64,000 nt of DNA from assembly GCA_028023455.1 (NCBI GenBank), contig JAQFVV010006215.1, forward strand, positions 694,580-758,579, in the 5' to 3' direction. The stretch comes from Epiperipatus broadwayi (lineage: Eukaryota > Onychophora > Udeonychophora > Euonychophora > Peripatidae). Below, piece by piece: positions 31,225 through 43,558 of this stretch (position 1 is the stretch's first letter; each line of letters begins with the position of its first letter). The notes beneath the pieces are model-generated. The model was not told where the DNA came from and ran no database searches. It saw nothing but the letters and a program-made list of their open reading frames with translations. The translations under genes and the position numbers were made by a program.

Positions 31225-34200
31225 TAATTTTCACCCCCACCCCCCTAGCTAGACTAGATAAAATCCATTAAACAAGACTGTAAACTTAATAAGCTTCGGC
31301 CATCAGTATTAAAATACAACACAGCCAAAATCCAATACACAGCCTGTAACTTCAGATAAGACAGAGACAACAACTAATAATAATAATATAGGTATTTTAG
31401 TCAGGTGCCAAATTGCAACTGTAGCATCAAATATACTATCCACCTGAGATCATCATTGCTTAATAAATGGGATGTCTGTGGAGGAAGCAAATTATTAAAA
31501 CTTTTCCAAAAAAAAATATAATTTTAATATTTTTAAATTCTAAACACTATGTTGAGTTCTGAATTTGAACTCAGTAGTTATTACGCAAATAAATTCCTGA
31601 TACATTATTTAGAAATATAATCAAATTTCTTCCACAAACTCACATAGCTATATAATCTCCAATGGCAACTTCAAGAATGTTCTTCTTGATGTTTCATGTG
31701 TAACGAATGGAAATGAATCAGTAATCCATGCAGAGAACTCATAAAATTATACAAATAAAAAAAATATTAAAATCTTATAACTTACCAAACACAGAGTAGA
31801 AAATTTTACTCTTCCCCTCCTTTACAAATAAATCAAATAACCTTTCCTTTTCTACATCAATCACTCTCCACAGTTACAATTATTTTAATCTTAAATATTC
31901 ATGTTTAGGTTCCCCATTTCATCTTCCGAATTATATCTCTTTAATGCCCTACCACATGCACATACAGAAGTGGAACATACCAGTCCTTAAACACTCTGTA
32001 TTCTATAACTCTAATAATGGTACTCTATTCTTTAAACTCTTAAAATTATGAATGCTCTTGTTCTCATGCTCTTATTCTCAGGGTCATAACTTGTTGTGGA
32101 GTGCAACACTCAATTATTTTCTAATTCATCGCCGACCTTTGGACACTATCCTAGCAAATATAAATGGTATAGACATATGCTTATTTAAAGTAAATGCCTA
32201 CTTTCTCTAATGCTAATAATAGAACTTGTAATAATAGAGATAATAATAAATATGATATTTTAACTATGTAATTAATAAAACAATTATTATAATAAATTTA
32301 GATTATAGTTTGATCCACTGGGAAGGCATCCAAATATTAAGAGTAAAGAAAAGGATTTTATGTCCACTTGCAATATTAGTAGGACTGCAATGAACTGAGC
32401 AATTAAATATTAATCTGATAATTAAACCATTCTCTCATCTGTTTGCCAAGCACTTATTAAAATCCTGAACAAATATGCTATTAACTCAAATCTTCGAATC
32501 TTAACAAATGAAACTGTATCAATTTATTTTAGCAGTAAAAATTTATGAAAATATTTTATGAACAATCTGTACTAGAAATATGAGTTATTTCGATTAATTC
32601 TTTCAGGTTATACTTCGAGTATTAATGACTATAATAAATTGATAAATATTATAATTCTATCAATATTATGAAACTCTAATATTGGGACATTTGATATTGT
32701 GTAGCCCTGGACACCCAAAACATTAAGACACCAAACACAAGTTTAACTTTTTAAAACAACAAATATTTATTAACAATTATATAAAGAAAAGAAAAACTAC
32801 AACTCAAGTTAATATTGTAGCGATCACAAATTAAGAAAAATATGAAATACACTTAAATATTATTCACAATGGAGATCTACATTAGCTACAATTACGACCT
32901 TAAATAAATTTAATGAAATGAATACATAGCTTGGCCCAGTAATAAATTTTATTATAAATAGTTTTGGGACTAATTACTATTTTACAAACTAAGTAACTTA
33001 TAGTTCTTTTGATCCATAATACATCTTGGAATATTTATTTGGTTATATTTGAAGCAGTGCTTCAGTAATATTATATAAAATATCATTAGTGCTAACCGTA
33101 TTAATTATAAAGCCCATAAAATTTAATGTAAGATTTTATTCAGTTTATTAAGACATTTATATTTTTTAAAATACCCAAAGTTATGTTATTTAAGAAACTC
33201 GTATCTTAAATGCAATAAAAATTATTTTAACTTTCTACTTTTTAAGTTTATACGCATTTAGCGAACTATTATTCCCATAACTTAATATTCAAAGTCCATC
33301 TAATAATTATGTAATATGTTTTAATAGCTGTATTAATGCACACATACACATATATATTGCTATGCCCAACATGAGTTTACTATTCCTTTCTTAACCAGTC
33401 CAGCGATGACTCGCTTCTGCATGAACCGGGTATGATGCGTACTGCTTGCCTGAATTCAAATTTGCGAACATAAATTTAGAATAAAGATCGGTTCTCACAC
33501 AAGCTAGAGCAAAGCTTAGCTACACAATACATCAATTTATGAATATGATATATTTAGTCCCTAAACAAGTAACTACTTTTCACTAGTATGCAATGACCTC
33601 ACAAGCAAGAAATGCAAAATTATCATACACTCCTGGGTAATGATAAAAATGTTGCTTTCATAAGAGAGAATAAGTTAATAATAATAACTTCTTGGTGCTA
33701 GCATAGACCTAAGAATTTGCCTTCTTCCTGAGGCTAAAGTATGTGAGGAACTCGTCTCTGCACATATATAAGAGACATGCTATGAACACTGCGAACTACG
33801 ACCATAAATATTTCTCTTACAAAGCAATAAAAACTATTGGAGCTGGGATTAAGTCCTAGATCTCCTAAGAATACTTTCAAATAAAATTATTTATCGTGAG
33901 AGAGCTATGCTCCATCTCAATCCTTTTTGAGGTGGTAAAACTACTCTAACCTCAACAAACAGAGGTCATTTACACTCTCACATAGCATAAAAAAGGATAC
34001 CATATTACTGATGCATGAACCGATTAGTCTAATACGACTAAGAATAAATTTTACTTAAAAATAATTCTCTAGGCTAAGAAATAGGCATCATTTCATTTTA
34101 AATACACATTTTAAATAACTCTCACACTTCTGAACATAACAATAAAATACAAAATATGAAAAATTAAATAATCTTGAAAATATTAATTTAACATAACTAT

Positions 34201-36417
34201 ATCTTGTAAATCCTTTCAGACATCAGTCACCCCTAGTATTTGTAATACAGAAAAATAAAATATACGGGCTTAAGCAATTTTTATAGTAAACCAAATTATT
34301 TGTAAACTTTTAGGTTAGATTAAATATGGGGTCAAAACATTTTTTCCAACTTTTAACTCTTAACTAACACATTAAAAATACAATATAAAGCAATAATCAA
34401 ATAATAATAAACATTTTACAGATTGTCTCTTTCTTGGTACATTGGGGATGCTGGTAATTATCCTCCCGCGAAGTGTAAACTGTCCAAAGCAAAGACATAG
34501 ATCATTTTTGAATGGAGAAAATAAATAAATGAAATGCATGCATGACCATGGTAGAATATCATTGAAGCTATCCAAAATAGTAATGTTTATTTGGTGCAAC
34601 AACGAAGTGAAAAACACATTAAATCTCGTAGCTACTTTAAGATCCAGATTTCCACAATATAGCACAGTAATTCACACATTACTGTATTATTTCTTTCCTA
34701 AGGGATTTTCCGACACAAATTTAAATTTTTATTATTTAAACAATATCTTTTGGGTTTAGTTTTCATTATTTCCAGATAACATTTATCTTAGACGCTTATA
34801 ATACTATTGTAAATTCAGTTAGATAAAATTCCTGCACGATTTATTCCATTGAAAATATTTCATAAGATCACATGCTCACTAAATTTACGCTAGTAATACT
34901 TCAAAGAACTTTTGTTTAGACTTTGTTTTTCTCATCACATTTATTAAAAAAAATTGGTTTGACTATAATTTCCAAATTTCATTTTATAATTATTCTCTCA
35001 CGAGAACTGAAAGGTTTACTAGGAGAATTATAATTGCAGTAAGTATAAGTTATTCTTTTAAGAATAAAATATAAAGGAAAAATAAAATTGGCATTTATTA
35101 TTATTATTAGTCTTTCAGTCTTTTGTACTTCATTTATTTCAGTAGTAAAAATTAAATATATAAAATATTACGAAAGTTTGTAATAAAATTAAAACATTCA
35201 AATATCAAAAATGACATTCCATATGAGATTAAGATTAATAAAAGTTTGTAGTACAATGATCCATCCAAATTTACTTATTAAATTATTTAACAAAAGACAA
35301 GTGACAATAAAAGTTTGTACCTAAGATATTCTAGGATATGTAGATCGAAGCTTCCGAAATGGACGCATTGACTTTAGTATGGTGTGTTGATTTCCTTGTA
35401 GATTGGTAATTTTTTTGGCACCAATTGAGTTAATAGAGGAGATAAGTGTGCCTATGAACTTTCTAGTGCTCCATTAGTAAGATATACAATATACACTTTT
35501 AAATAAAAACTAATAACTTTAGTTAGACGATAGATTGAATGGAATTTTTAGCGTGATCACTGGGCACAAGATTTTTATAGAAGACCCCTAGCTCTAATAT
35601 GAGCTTAGTTTTATTTTATCTATCCATCAATCATTCTTCTGATCTAACTGTTTACCTTTGACCTCTAATATTAATTTTTAATTGGTTTATTCAATTTTTG
35701 TCTGGGCATTACTTATGCACAAACTGCCCTTCCCACATGTGTTTCAGACATATTTCCGCTTTGAACAACAACAACAAAAAATGTAAAAAGAAAATGGTGG
35801 AAAATTTTATAAAAAAATTACTTTAATAAAAATGAATAGACTAAATTTTGTTTAAAGATTTATGGATGAAAACAACCATGGATTTCTCTAATACCCATAT
35901 AAAATAATAGCCTGCTCAAAACACTATTGTATGGTATACTGTATGATGGATAAGACCCTCAGATTTCTGTATAATTAAAATTATATACATCACACACACA
36001 TACATGCATGCACATATAAATACTAACTATTAGCAATGTACTTATTTTTACTTTAATTAACAGTAAACTGTTTTATAATTTTTTGAAATTTAAAGATCTA
36101 TCTTTCCATATAACTAAATATTAATCAGTCGCTAGAATTAGCAAAATAAAATTTTATTCATGATATCAACTTTCATTTTTAAAATGATTCAATTTTATTT
36201 TTATTAGGTTCTTATTTCTGTTTTAAAGTTTTATAATGTGCACAAGACAATCATCCCCCTTCCCTCTTTATACTTATACATTGTAATTTTGAAAAAGTAT
36301 AAACATACTTTTATTTATACATTATAGATTGGGATTTACAATGTTTTTACTTTTAAAACAAAATACCAACTTTTATTTAGCTTAACATTTTGATTTAAAA
36401 AATGTTTCTTCTTAGAT
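31225..36417. other. 5 kb of more complex sequence, no gene recognised
   Basis: This stretch has fewer homopolymers and more CpG than average, especially around 33350-34100. I found no convincing exon, RNA gene or repeat partner. Two overlapping open frames on opposite strands (34372-34665 minus, 34529-34759 plus) lack recognisable motifs. It may be single-copy DNA with regulatory content or an intron. Confidence 0.4.
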
Positions 36418-36890
36418 TATAATAAACTAAAGATTAGCCTTTCAGGCTAACGTACATGTGCTTTTTACGAATGTTAATAATAATAAAAGAATACTTTCAT
36501 TTCCAACACAAGATAATGTCTTTGTGAACGAATAAATAAATCCACTTATTCATTCAACCCAAATGCTTATATATGGGCAAATCTTAAGTACTGCATATGA
36601 AAGTGTGAGGATAAATCAATCACTTTAAATTACTGTTTACTATGTCTGAATGAATGACATCAACGCTTTCAAATCCAGTACTTAAGATTTGCCCATATAT
36701 AAGCATTTGGGTTGAGTGAATAAGTGGATTCATTTATTCGTTCACAGAGACTTTATCTTGTGTTGGAAATGAAAGTATTTATTTATTATTATTAACATTC
36801 ATAAAAAGCGCATGTACATTAGCCTGAAAGGCTAATCTTTAGTTTATTACAATTTATAAAAATAGCGCTATATAAATAAATGCCTCATTT
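36418..36890. mobile_element. foldback family F, copy F2
   Basis: Arms 36418-36603 and 36662-36850 are inverted copies (gattagcctttcaggctaac against gttagcctgaaaggctaatc-like text; gcttatatatgggcaaatct). The tail reads aatttataaaaatagcgcta then tataaataaatg. It is related to F1 at 17 kb, and the tail is shared. The gcgctatataaat tail resembles a 3' end seen in many animal retroposons. No hammerhead core found. Confidence 0.8.
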
Positions 36891-36954
36891 ACTTCTTAGA
36901 TTATGTAAAACTAATGTTATACTGAATTTACCCCTTTTTAGTTTTTCCATGACA

Positions 36955-37720
36955 GAAACTAAGGGTTACACTATATAACTGACCATTTTGCATGAATCTA
37001 TCTCAATGAGCAAGAGCTTTGTAACTGTTATTGTGAACAAGAGATACTAATGTAAAATGTTTAAACCTAGAATAAGATTAAATAAATTCACTGGAATAAC
37101 TTGATAAAATATAAATTTATTAATAACAATAAATTGAAATTAAGGTCTGCTAAGTTGGCTATAAATAATAAATTCAGCAATCTGATTTTGATGCAAATAA
37201 TACAAAAAATATGCCATTGTATTGTAATTTACATACATCTCAATAGATCTACATAAAACACATCTATATATAAGCACTCAGATGCACTGTACAATAATTT
37301 AAAATTAACATCTTTAAATTATCATAAATCAATAGTAAAAATTCTTTTTATAATACATCATAATTAATTTTAATGTATATGTGGTTGGTTACTGATTTTA
37401 ATATATATGGATATGAATCCATTCAAATGTGTGCACACACTGGCATTTAGTAAAAAAAAACTTATTGGAGTTATATTTTTTTACAAGAAAATTAATTCCA
37501 TGTTAAAAAATATATATCCATAAAACTAATGCACACATATATGTGTATTACTATTATCTTCTTACAAAGCAAAGTTATTATTACATTTTAAGTAAAAGTT
37601 ATTGTTTTTTAAAAAAACATCATTCGATCTGATTTGGAAAGTTTTTTTTTAAAAACCTTTTGGTTTTTTGGTTTTTATTTACAGTAAGATTTCTGAGTCT
37701 ACATTTTAAAATAAAGCAAA
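36955..37720 (+). repeat. repeat family I, second-half copy
   Basis: Matches 40215-41060 in the same orientation (aatttattaataacaat, attgtaatttacatacat, aaaacatcattcgat-like end). Presence of the first and second halves as separate copies suggests two different units that became joined at 39.6-41.1 kb, or a longer element that truncates at a preferred point. Confidence 0.7.
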
Positions 37721-39600
37721 ACTGAAAATGTCATTTATGAATAACAATGGGAATAAATCCATTTATTATTCTTTATTTGTTTTTGTTTTAGCTGAATAAT
37801 TTAGTTAAAAATTATTTACCTTTAAAATCAGCTAACTTTTTCTGACAGTGTTTAATATCAACCTTCATGAAATAAATATCAGCATGGACAATCTTTATAT
37901 GACTGGCAGTAATTATACATTTGTGCTTCTTTGCATATTGATAAAATTGTCTATATATAAACTATAATGTGGTACTTTTTTTAGTAAGCTGACTATTTCT
38001 TGGAATCTCTCACTAAGATAGCCTATTCTAAAGCAATATACTGACCTATTGAAATTTTTGAGAAAGGTATAAATCAGGTAACTGTTGAAATTGTCACCTC
38101 CATTCCATCTATAATTTGAGACTTCATGCAGGCTATCTAATACACACATGAGCTTCAAAACACATAAAAGCTGGAACTTGTCTCCATGTGAATTTAAACT
38201 CTACTGTTGTGACATCAGCAGTTGTTCTACTTGCCTTCAGTTATAATTTCATAATAATAGTCCAATATAATTTTGACCATGTTGCAATCCTCTCTTTTTT
38301 TAAATTCTCCTTTTTATACTGGAGTCATGGAATTTTAGAACAATAATTAAGTAAATTCTTTGTTTATCTTAAAAAAAGTTAATGATTCTTCCAATTCATC
38401 TTAATTAGAAACATTTTTTATTTAAATGTTTCTAATCCATTAAACAATATCAGAGTATATTATACAAATTTTATATAAGCTTTAATTTTTTAAAAAAAAC
38501 TTTCTTAATCTAATTAAAATAGATAGTGGAATTTTATAGTTAACAGTATATCTATTGTACAAAAAAAAATGTTGTTTTGGATTAATGATCAAAATAAGAA
38601 GAAAACATTAAATAGATTTTTTAAATATTTAATTTGTAATAATTTTTAAAATTCAAAATTATTATTTAACTCATAACTGTTATTTTAGTGTATATTTTTA
38701 TATAAATATCCAAAAAAATTGTTTATGTTTATTTCTACTTTTTCATTCAATTTTATATACACACACACACATGTTGCTATGTTGTGTAAGCCATGAGACA
38801 TATAATCATCTCATACTCCTCCTCATGTGAAAAAAAAAGATAAATGAAACACCAACCTAACAGTATTTTGCATAATATATACATATAACTAAAACAATGT
38901 TCATACCTCAAACTATGTACTCATCAATTTTTTAGAGATTTGTTAGGCATCTGATAACTTACAAAATGAATAGTGATCCATAATTCTGAGATAAAGAAAG
39001 AATTCAGGCATTGGACTATAAGTACACAATATAGCATAAACACCAAGAGAGTTACCTCAATTTAGATAATATAAGCTACTATATCCCTTGATGTAAAATA
39101 AAAATGCAAACATCTTTGCAAAGCCCTGCTCCTTTAAGTCTTAGGGGATGTAAAGTACTAAACTATACCTTTCTCCTTTTCTCAGAAATTTAGAGGCTAG
39201 AATCATGAAAGGACTACAATAACTGTATCACAATTAACAATACGAAATCAGAAAGTGAATTTGAGAAATGCTTGAGACAGAACACCTTGGAGTTGCATGA
39301 AAGCATTGTATCCTCAAAACACTGACAAACTCTCCATCCATTATCAAAACTGACAGTACAGTTAAACAAAATCCAACAATCAATTCTCAATCCTATCTCT
39401 GAAATCATAGATTTTTATTAAACTCTAAATATGAACTTAAATATACATTAAAACTACTATTTTATAATTTATAATCATCAATACTCTTTTCACGTATTTC
39501 ACAGTAACTTTTATTTTAATTTTGTATAAAATGCATCCTTTTTTCTTTCTCCGATGTGGTTATATTTGAGATTAAGTTAAGCGGCAATTTTGTACTAATG
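37721..39600. other. intergenic, no feature seen
   Basis: AT-rich. Minus-strand open frames at 37913-38158 and 39214-39408 lack recognisable motifs or splice context. Confidence 0.45.
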
Positions 39601-39609
39601 ACCACCAGT

Positions 39610-42600
39610 GCAATCTACAATTTGGTAGCCATTGTAATAATAAAAACTCAGGGGTGAACCTGGTGTGATGGAAAATCATTATTATCAACAATCCCATTTA
39701 ATACTCTAATCTAAATTTAAATATACAAATATATAATGAATATGAGCAATGAGCCTGAGAGATCAGCAAAAACAAAGACTAACTAATTATAAGTTCACCC
39801 AGCAGCACAGAGAAGAAGAATCATTTATCTTCATGAATGGTCAAAAAATAAAATCAAAAGTCTATCTTGTGACTGAATTTGAAAGTGGTTCACTATAGAC
39901 CAGGCTAATTATTTAACCTTTGCCAAACTGGGCAGATTATTTAAACAATATTTTGGATGCACAAACTTAAGTGCTAATCCATACGCATATAACAATTAAA
40001 AAAATAATGCTGGGATATAGAAACGTAAAGATGATCACTGATGCCCTGGCCTTAAGTAACATTAATTTAATGACCAAATATAAACTTAATTTCTAATAAT
40101 AAAAACTAAATAAAATGTAGTGCATGGACTTTAGAGGATATACCTTTGCACCAACCAGGATCATCATCATCATCTGCATGTCTATAACAGTAAACATAAA
40201 CCCTAATCTATATAACTGATCATTATGAATAAATCCAGCTGAATGATCAAGAACTCTATAACTATTAATGTGAGCAAGAGATAATACCAACATATAATTT
40301 AAATCTAGTTTAGGATTGAATAAATTCATTGGAATAACTTAATGAAAAATATATTTATTAATAACAATAATAAAATGGAATTAAGGTCTGTTCAAGTATG
40401 CTATAAATATAAATTTGGGATTCTGATTCTGATACAAATAATATAAAAATATATATGCTATTACATTGTAATTTACATACATTCCAATAAGTTTACATAA
40501 AACATACCTCTATATCAAGACACAAGTATGTGTTTGCATAATATAAAATGAATATATTTAAATTGTCATAGACCTTAAAAAATAATTCATTTTAATAATT
40601 CATAAAGTATGACAGATTTCAGCATATATGTGTCTGCATTAAACACATCTATATTTGCACACAGATGTGTTTTAACATAAATTAACATCTTTGAATTGTC
40701 ATAAACCAATAAAATTTTTGTTAATACATAATAATTTTAATATATATGTGTTGGATGACAGATTTTAATATTTATGGGTACCCATTCAAAGTGCACATAT
40801 GGGGTGTTTATAAAAAATAAACTTATTAAAACCATATCATATTTTTACAATAAAATTAACTCCATGTTGAAAATATACATAACTTACACATGTACATGTG
40901 TATTATTATCCCCCTACAAATCAAAATTATTAATTAATTCATTATTTCTAATAGTAAGTAAAAGTGTTTTCTTTTTTTAAAAAAACATTACCCTTAGGCC
41001 TAGTTTGGAAAGATCATTTAAAATTCAGGTTTTTGTGGCTTCAATTTCAATATTTTAAAAAAAATGATTTTTTTATTTTATTGTTCATAATGATGAATAA
41101 TTTTTACTTTTGTGTAATGCTGGGTAAACTTGTAGTTAGTTGATTTTCTTGCTGATCTTTCATACTCATTTCTTTTATATTTTGTTTATTTGGGAATGAT
41201 GATGGTTTTCCATTGCCTCATAACTCGGCCCTAATGTGATGTATTGTTACAAATGGATATCCAGTTGTGACAACATTGTAAGCTCAGATGCTTCTTTATT
41301 AAAAAAAAAAACTTTTTTTTTAAATATTGAAAATGAAGCCACAAAAAGCATGAATTTTAAATGAATTTCCCAAACTAGGCTTAACAACAATGCTTTTTTT
41401 TAAAAAAAGAAAATAACTTTTACTTACAATCAGAAATAGTTAATTAATTAATTAATAACTTTGATTTGTAGGGGGATAATAAAAATATGCACATACGTGT
41501 GCAAGTTATGTATATTTTCAACATTGGATTAATTTTATTGTAAAAATATATGGATTTAATAAGTTTATTTTTTTTATCAACACCCATGTGTGCCCTTAAA
41601 TTTGAATGGATACACACATGTATTAAAATCAGTCATCAACCACAAATTTGTTAAAATTATAATGTATTATAAAAAATTGTATTATTGATTTATGACAATT
41701 CAAAAATGTTAATTTTAAAACATCTTAAAGCACATTCATGTGCAAATATACATGCATGTAATGCAGACACATATATGTTAAAATCAGTGACACTTTATTA
41801 ATTATTAAAATGAATTGATTTTTTAAGTCTATGGCACTTCAAATATGTTCATTTTATATTATATCAGCATATATATGTGTGTGTTTTATGTAAACCTATT
41901 GAGATGTATGTAAATTACAATGTAATAGCATATATATTTTTTTGTATTATTTGCATCAAAATCAGAATGCCAAATTTATATTTATAGCATAATTAACAGA
42001 CCTTAATTTCATTTTATTGTTATTAATAAATTTATTTTTCATTAAGGTATTCCAGTGAATTTATTCAATCCTAAACTAGGTTTAAATTTTTATATGTTGG
42101 TATTATTTCTTGTTCACATTAACAATTATGCTCTTGCTCGTTAAACTAACTTTATGCATAACACTCAGTGGTTTATGTTAGTGTTATGGACATCCAAATG
42201 ATGATGATGATGATCCTGGTTGATGCAAAAGGATATACTTTAAAGCACATGTATTACATTTTATTTAGTTTTTATTATTAGAAATTAAGTTTATAGTTGG
42301 GCAGTACATTAACCCTTTAACTGTCCAATTGTTCATTCGCTGCAGGTGGTATCACTCAAAGCTTTTAATTAGCCGATGCACAAAATAATGTATCAATTTT
42401 TCAAAAGTTATTGACCGTTTTTTTAAATATATTCACTTTAGTTTCGTTTTTAAAAAGTATATTAGTAATTTCTCACATTATAAAAATAAACGAAAGTTTG
42501 TTCAAAAATAAATTTTGATTTTTAATTTTAAAAATATTTGTTACGGTTGACATGAAAAGAAACGGCAATCATAATTTCACGTTATGATTTTTTTTTCCCG

Positions 42601-43558
42601 ACTTTGCAATAAATAAATAATTCTTGCTAAAATCGTAACTATTTTTGTAAAATAATATTTATTTTTGACATATTATATGAAAATAATTTGTATTTTATTT
42701 GTATTTCATCAAAAAATATTTTTAAAATGCTCTAAAACATTCGTTTATCATTTTCAAAATAAAACAAAAGCCAAATTTTTAATTTTTGGCAGCCATATAA
42801 AAATTTTAACAGCCAATAAGATTCAAGAAAAGATGATGAGAAGGCGGAGCTTTTCCATTTTCTTTTGTTTACAAAATTTCAACAGCCAATAAGATTCAAG
42901 AAAAGATGTGAAAAGGCAGTGCTTAGTTTTTGTTTGACATAAATCATCAATTAATTGATTTTTTACTTGTAAAATAATTCAATAGATGGCAGTATATTAT
43001 AAAACTTTTTGCGTTCTAAAAAATGACGTTAAAACCGTAAACGTAGTCCAAAAACTAAGCAATTTACAGCGATGTCAAATTTACTCGATTAAAACGAATA
43101 TGTATCAAAAATTGCCTCGATTAAGAACGAGTCAAACAGTTAAAAGGTTAATGGTACTAAATGACCAGGATATTGACAATGATCAGGATGTTCTGTATTC
43201 CAGCATTATTTTTTTGTTATATTCAGATAAAGTAGCACATAAGTTTGTGCATCCAAATTATTGTTTATATAATCTGCCTCAAGTTCAGAAAGGGCTAAAT
43301 AATTAGCCTGGTCTATAGTAGATTCATTTCAAATTACACTCACAAGATTGACTGTTAATTTATTTTTATTGTTGATTGTTCATGATGATGAATGATTATT
43401 CTTTTGCTTTGTAATGCTGGTGAACTTATAGTCAGTCTTTGTTTTTGATCACTCATTTAATCACATATTCATTTATTTCTTTTATACTTTATAATTTGAT
43501 TATTAAACTGGAGTTGAGATTCACCCCCCCCCCCCAGTTTCTCTGAACTGTTACAATA
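39610..43558. repeat. large inverted repeat of family I, about 1.4 kb arms
   Basis: Left arm about 39630-41073, right arm about 41300-43558 (1.4 kb after removing the 835-bp MITE at 42313-43147), separated by about 230 bp. Pairing is obvious at the inner ends (tttttgtggcttcaattt against aatgaagccacaaaaag) and at the outer ends (ttgtaataataaaaactcag against a reversed ctgttacaata edge). Arms are diverged by perhaps 10-20 percent, by eye. No protein-coding potential was recognised, so the family's mechanism of movement is unknown. Confidence 0.8.
42309..43151. mobile_element. piggyBac-type MITE (TTAA target site)
   Basis: The 835-bp insert 42313-43147 is bounded by TTAA at 42309-42312 and 43148-43151. 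Its ends are inverted: ttaaccctttaactgtcc on the left and acagttaaaaggttaa on the right. TTAA duplication and CCC-type ends are the signature of piggyBac-like transposons. Related repeat I copies (near 31075) carry the same sequence with a single TTAA and no insert. Inside are two 28-bp direct repeats (42808-42835 and 42881-42908) about 73 bp apart. No transposase is encoded; the frame 42986-43306 crosses the right end into flanking DNA and is not a gene. Confidence 0.85.
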
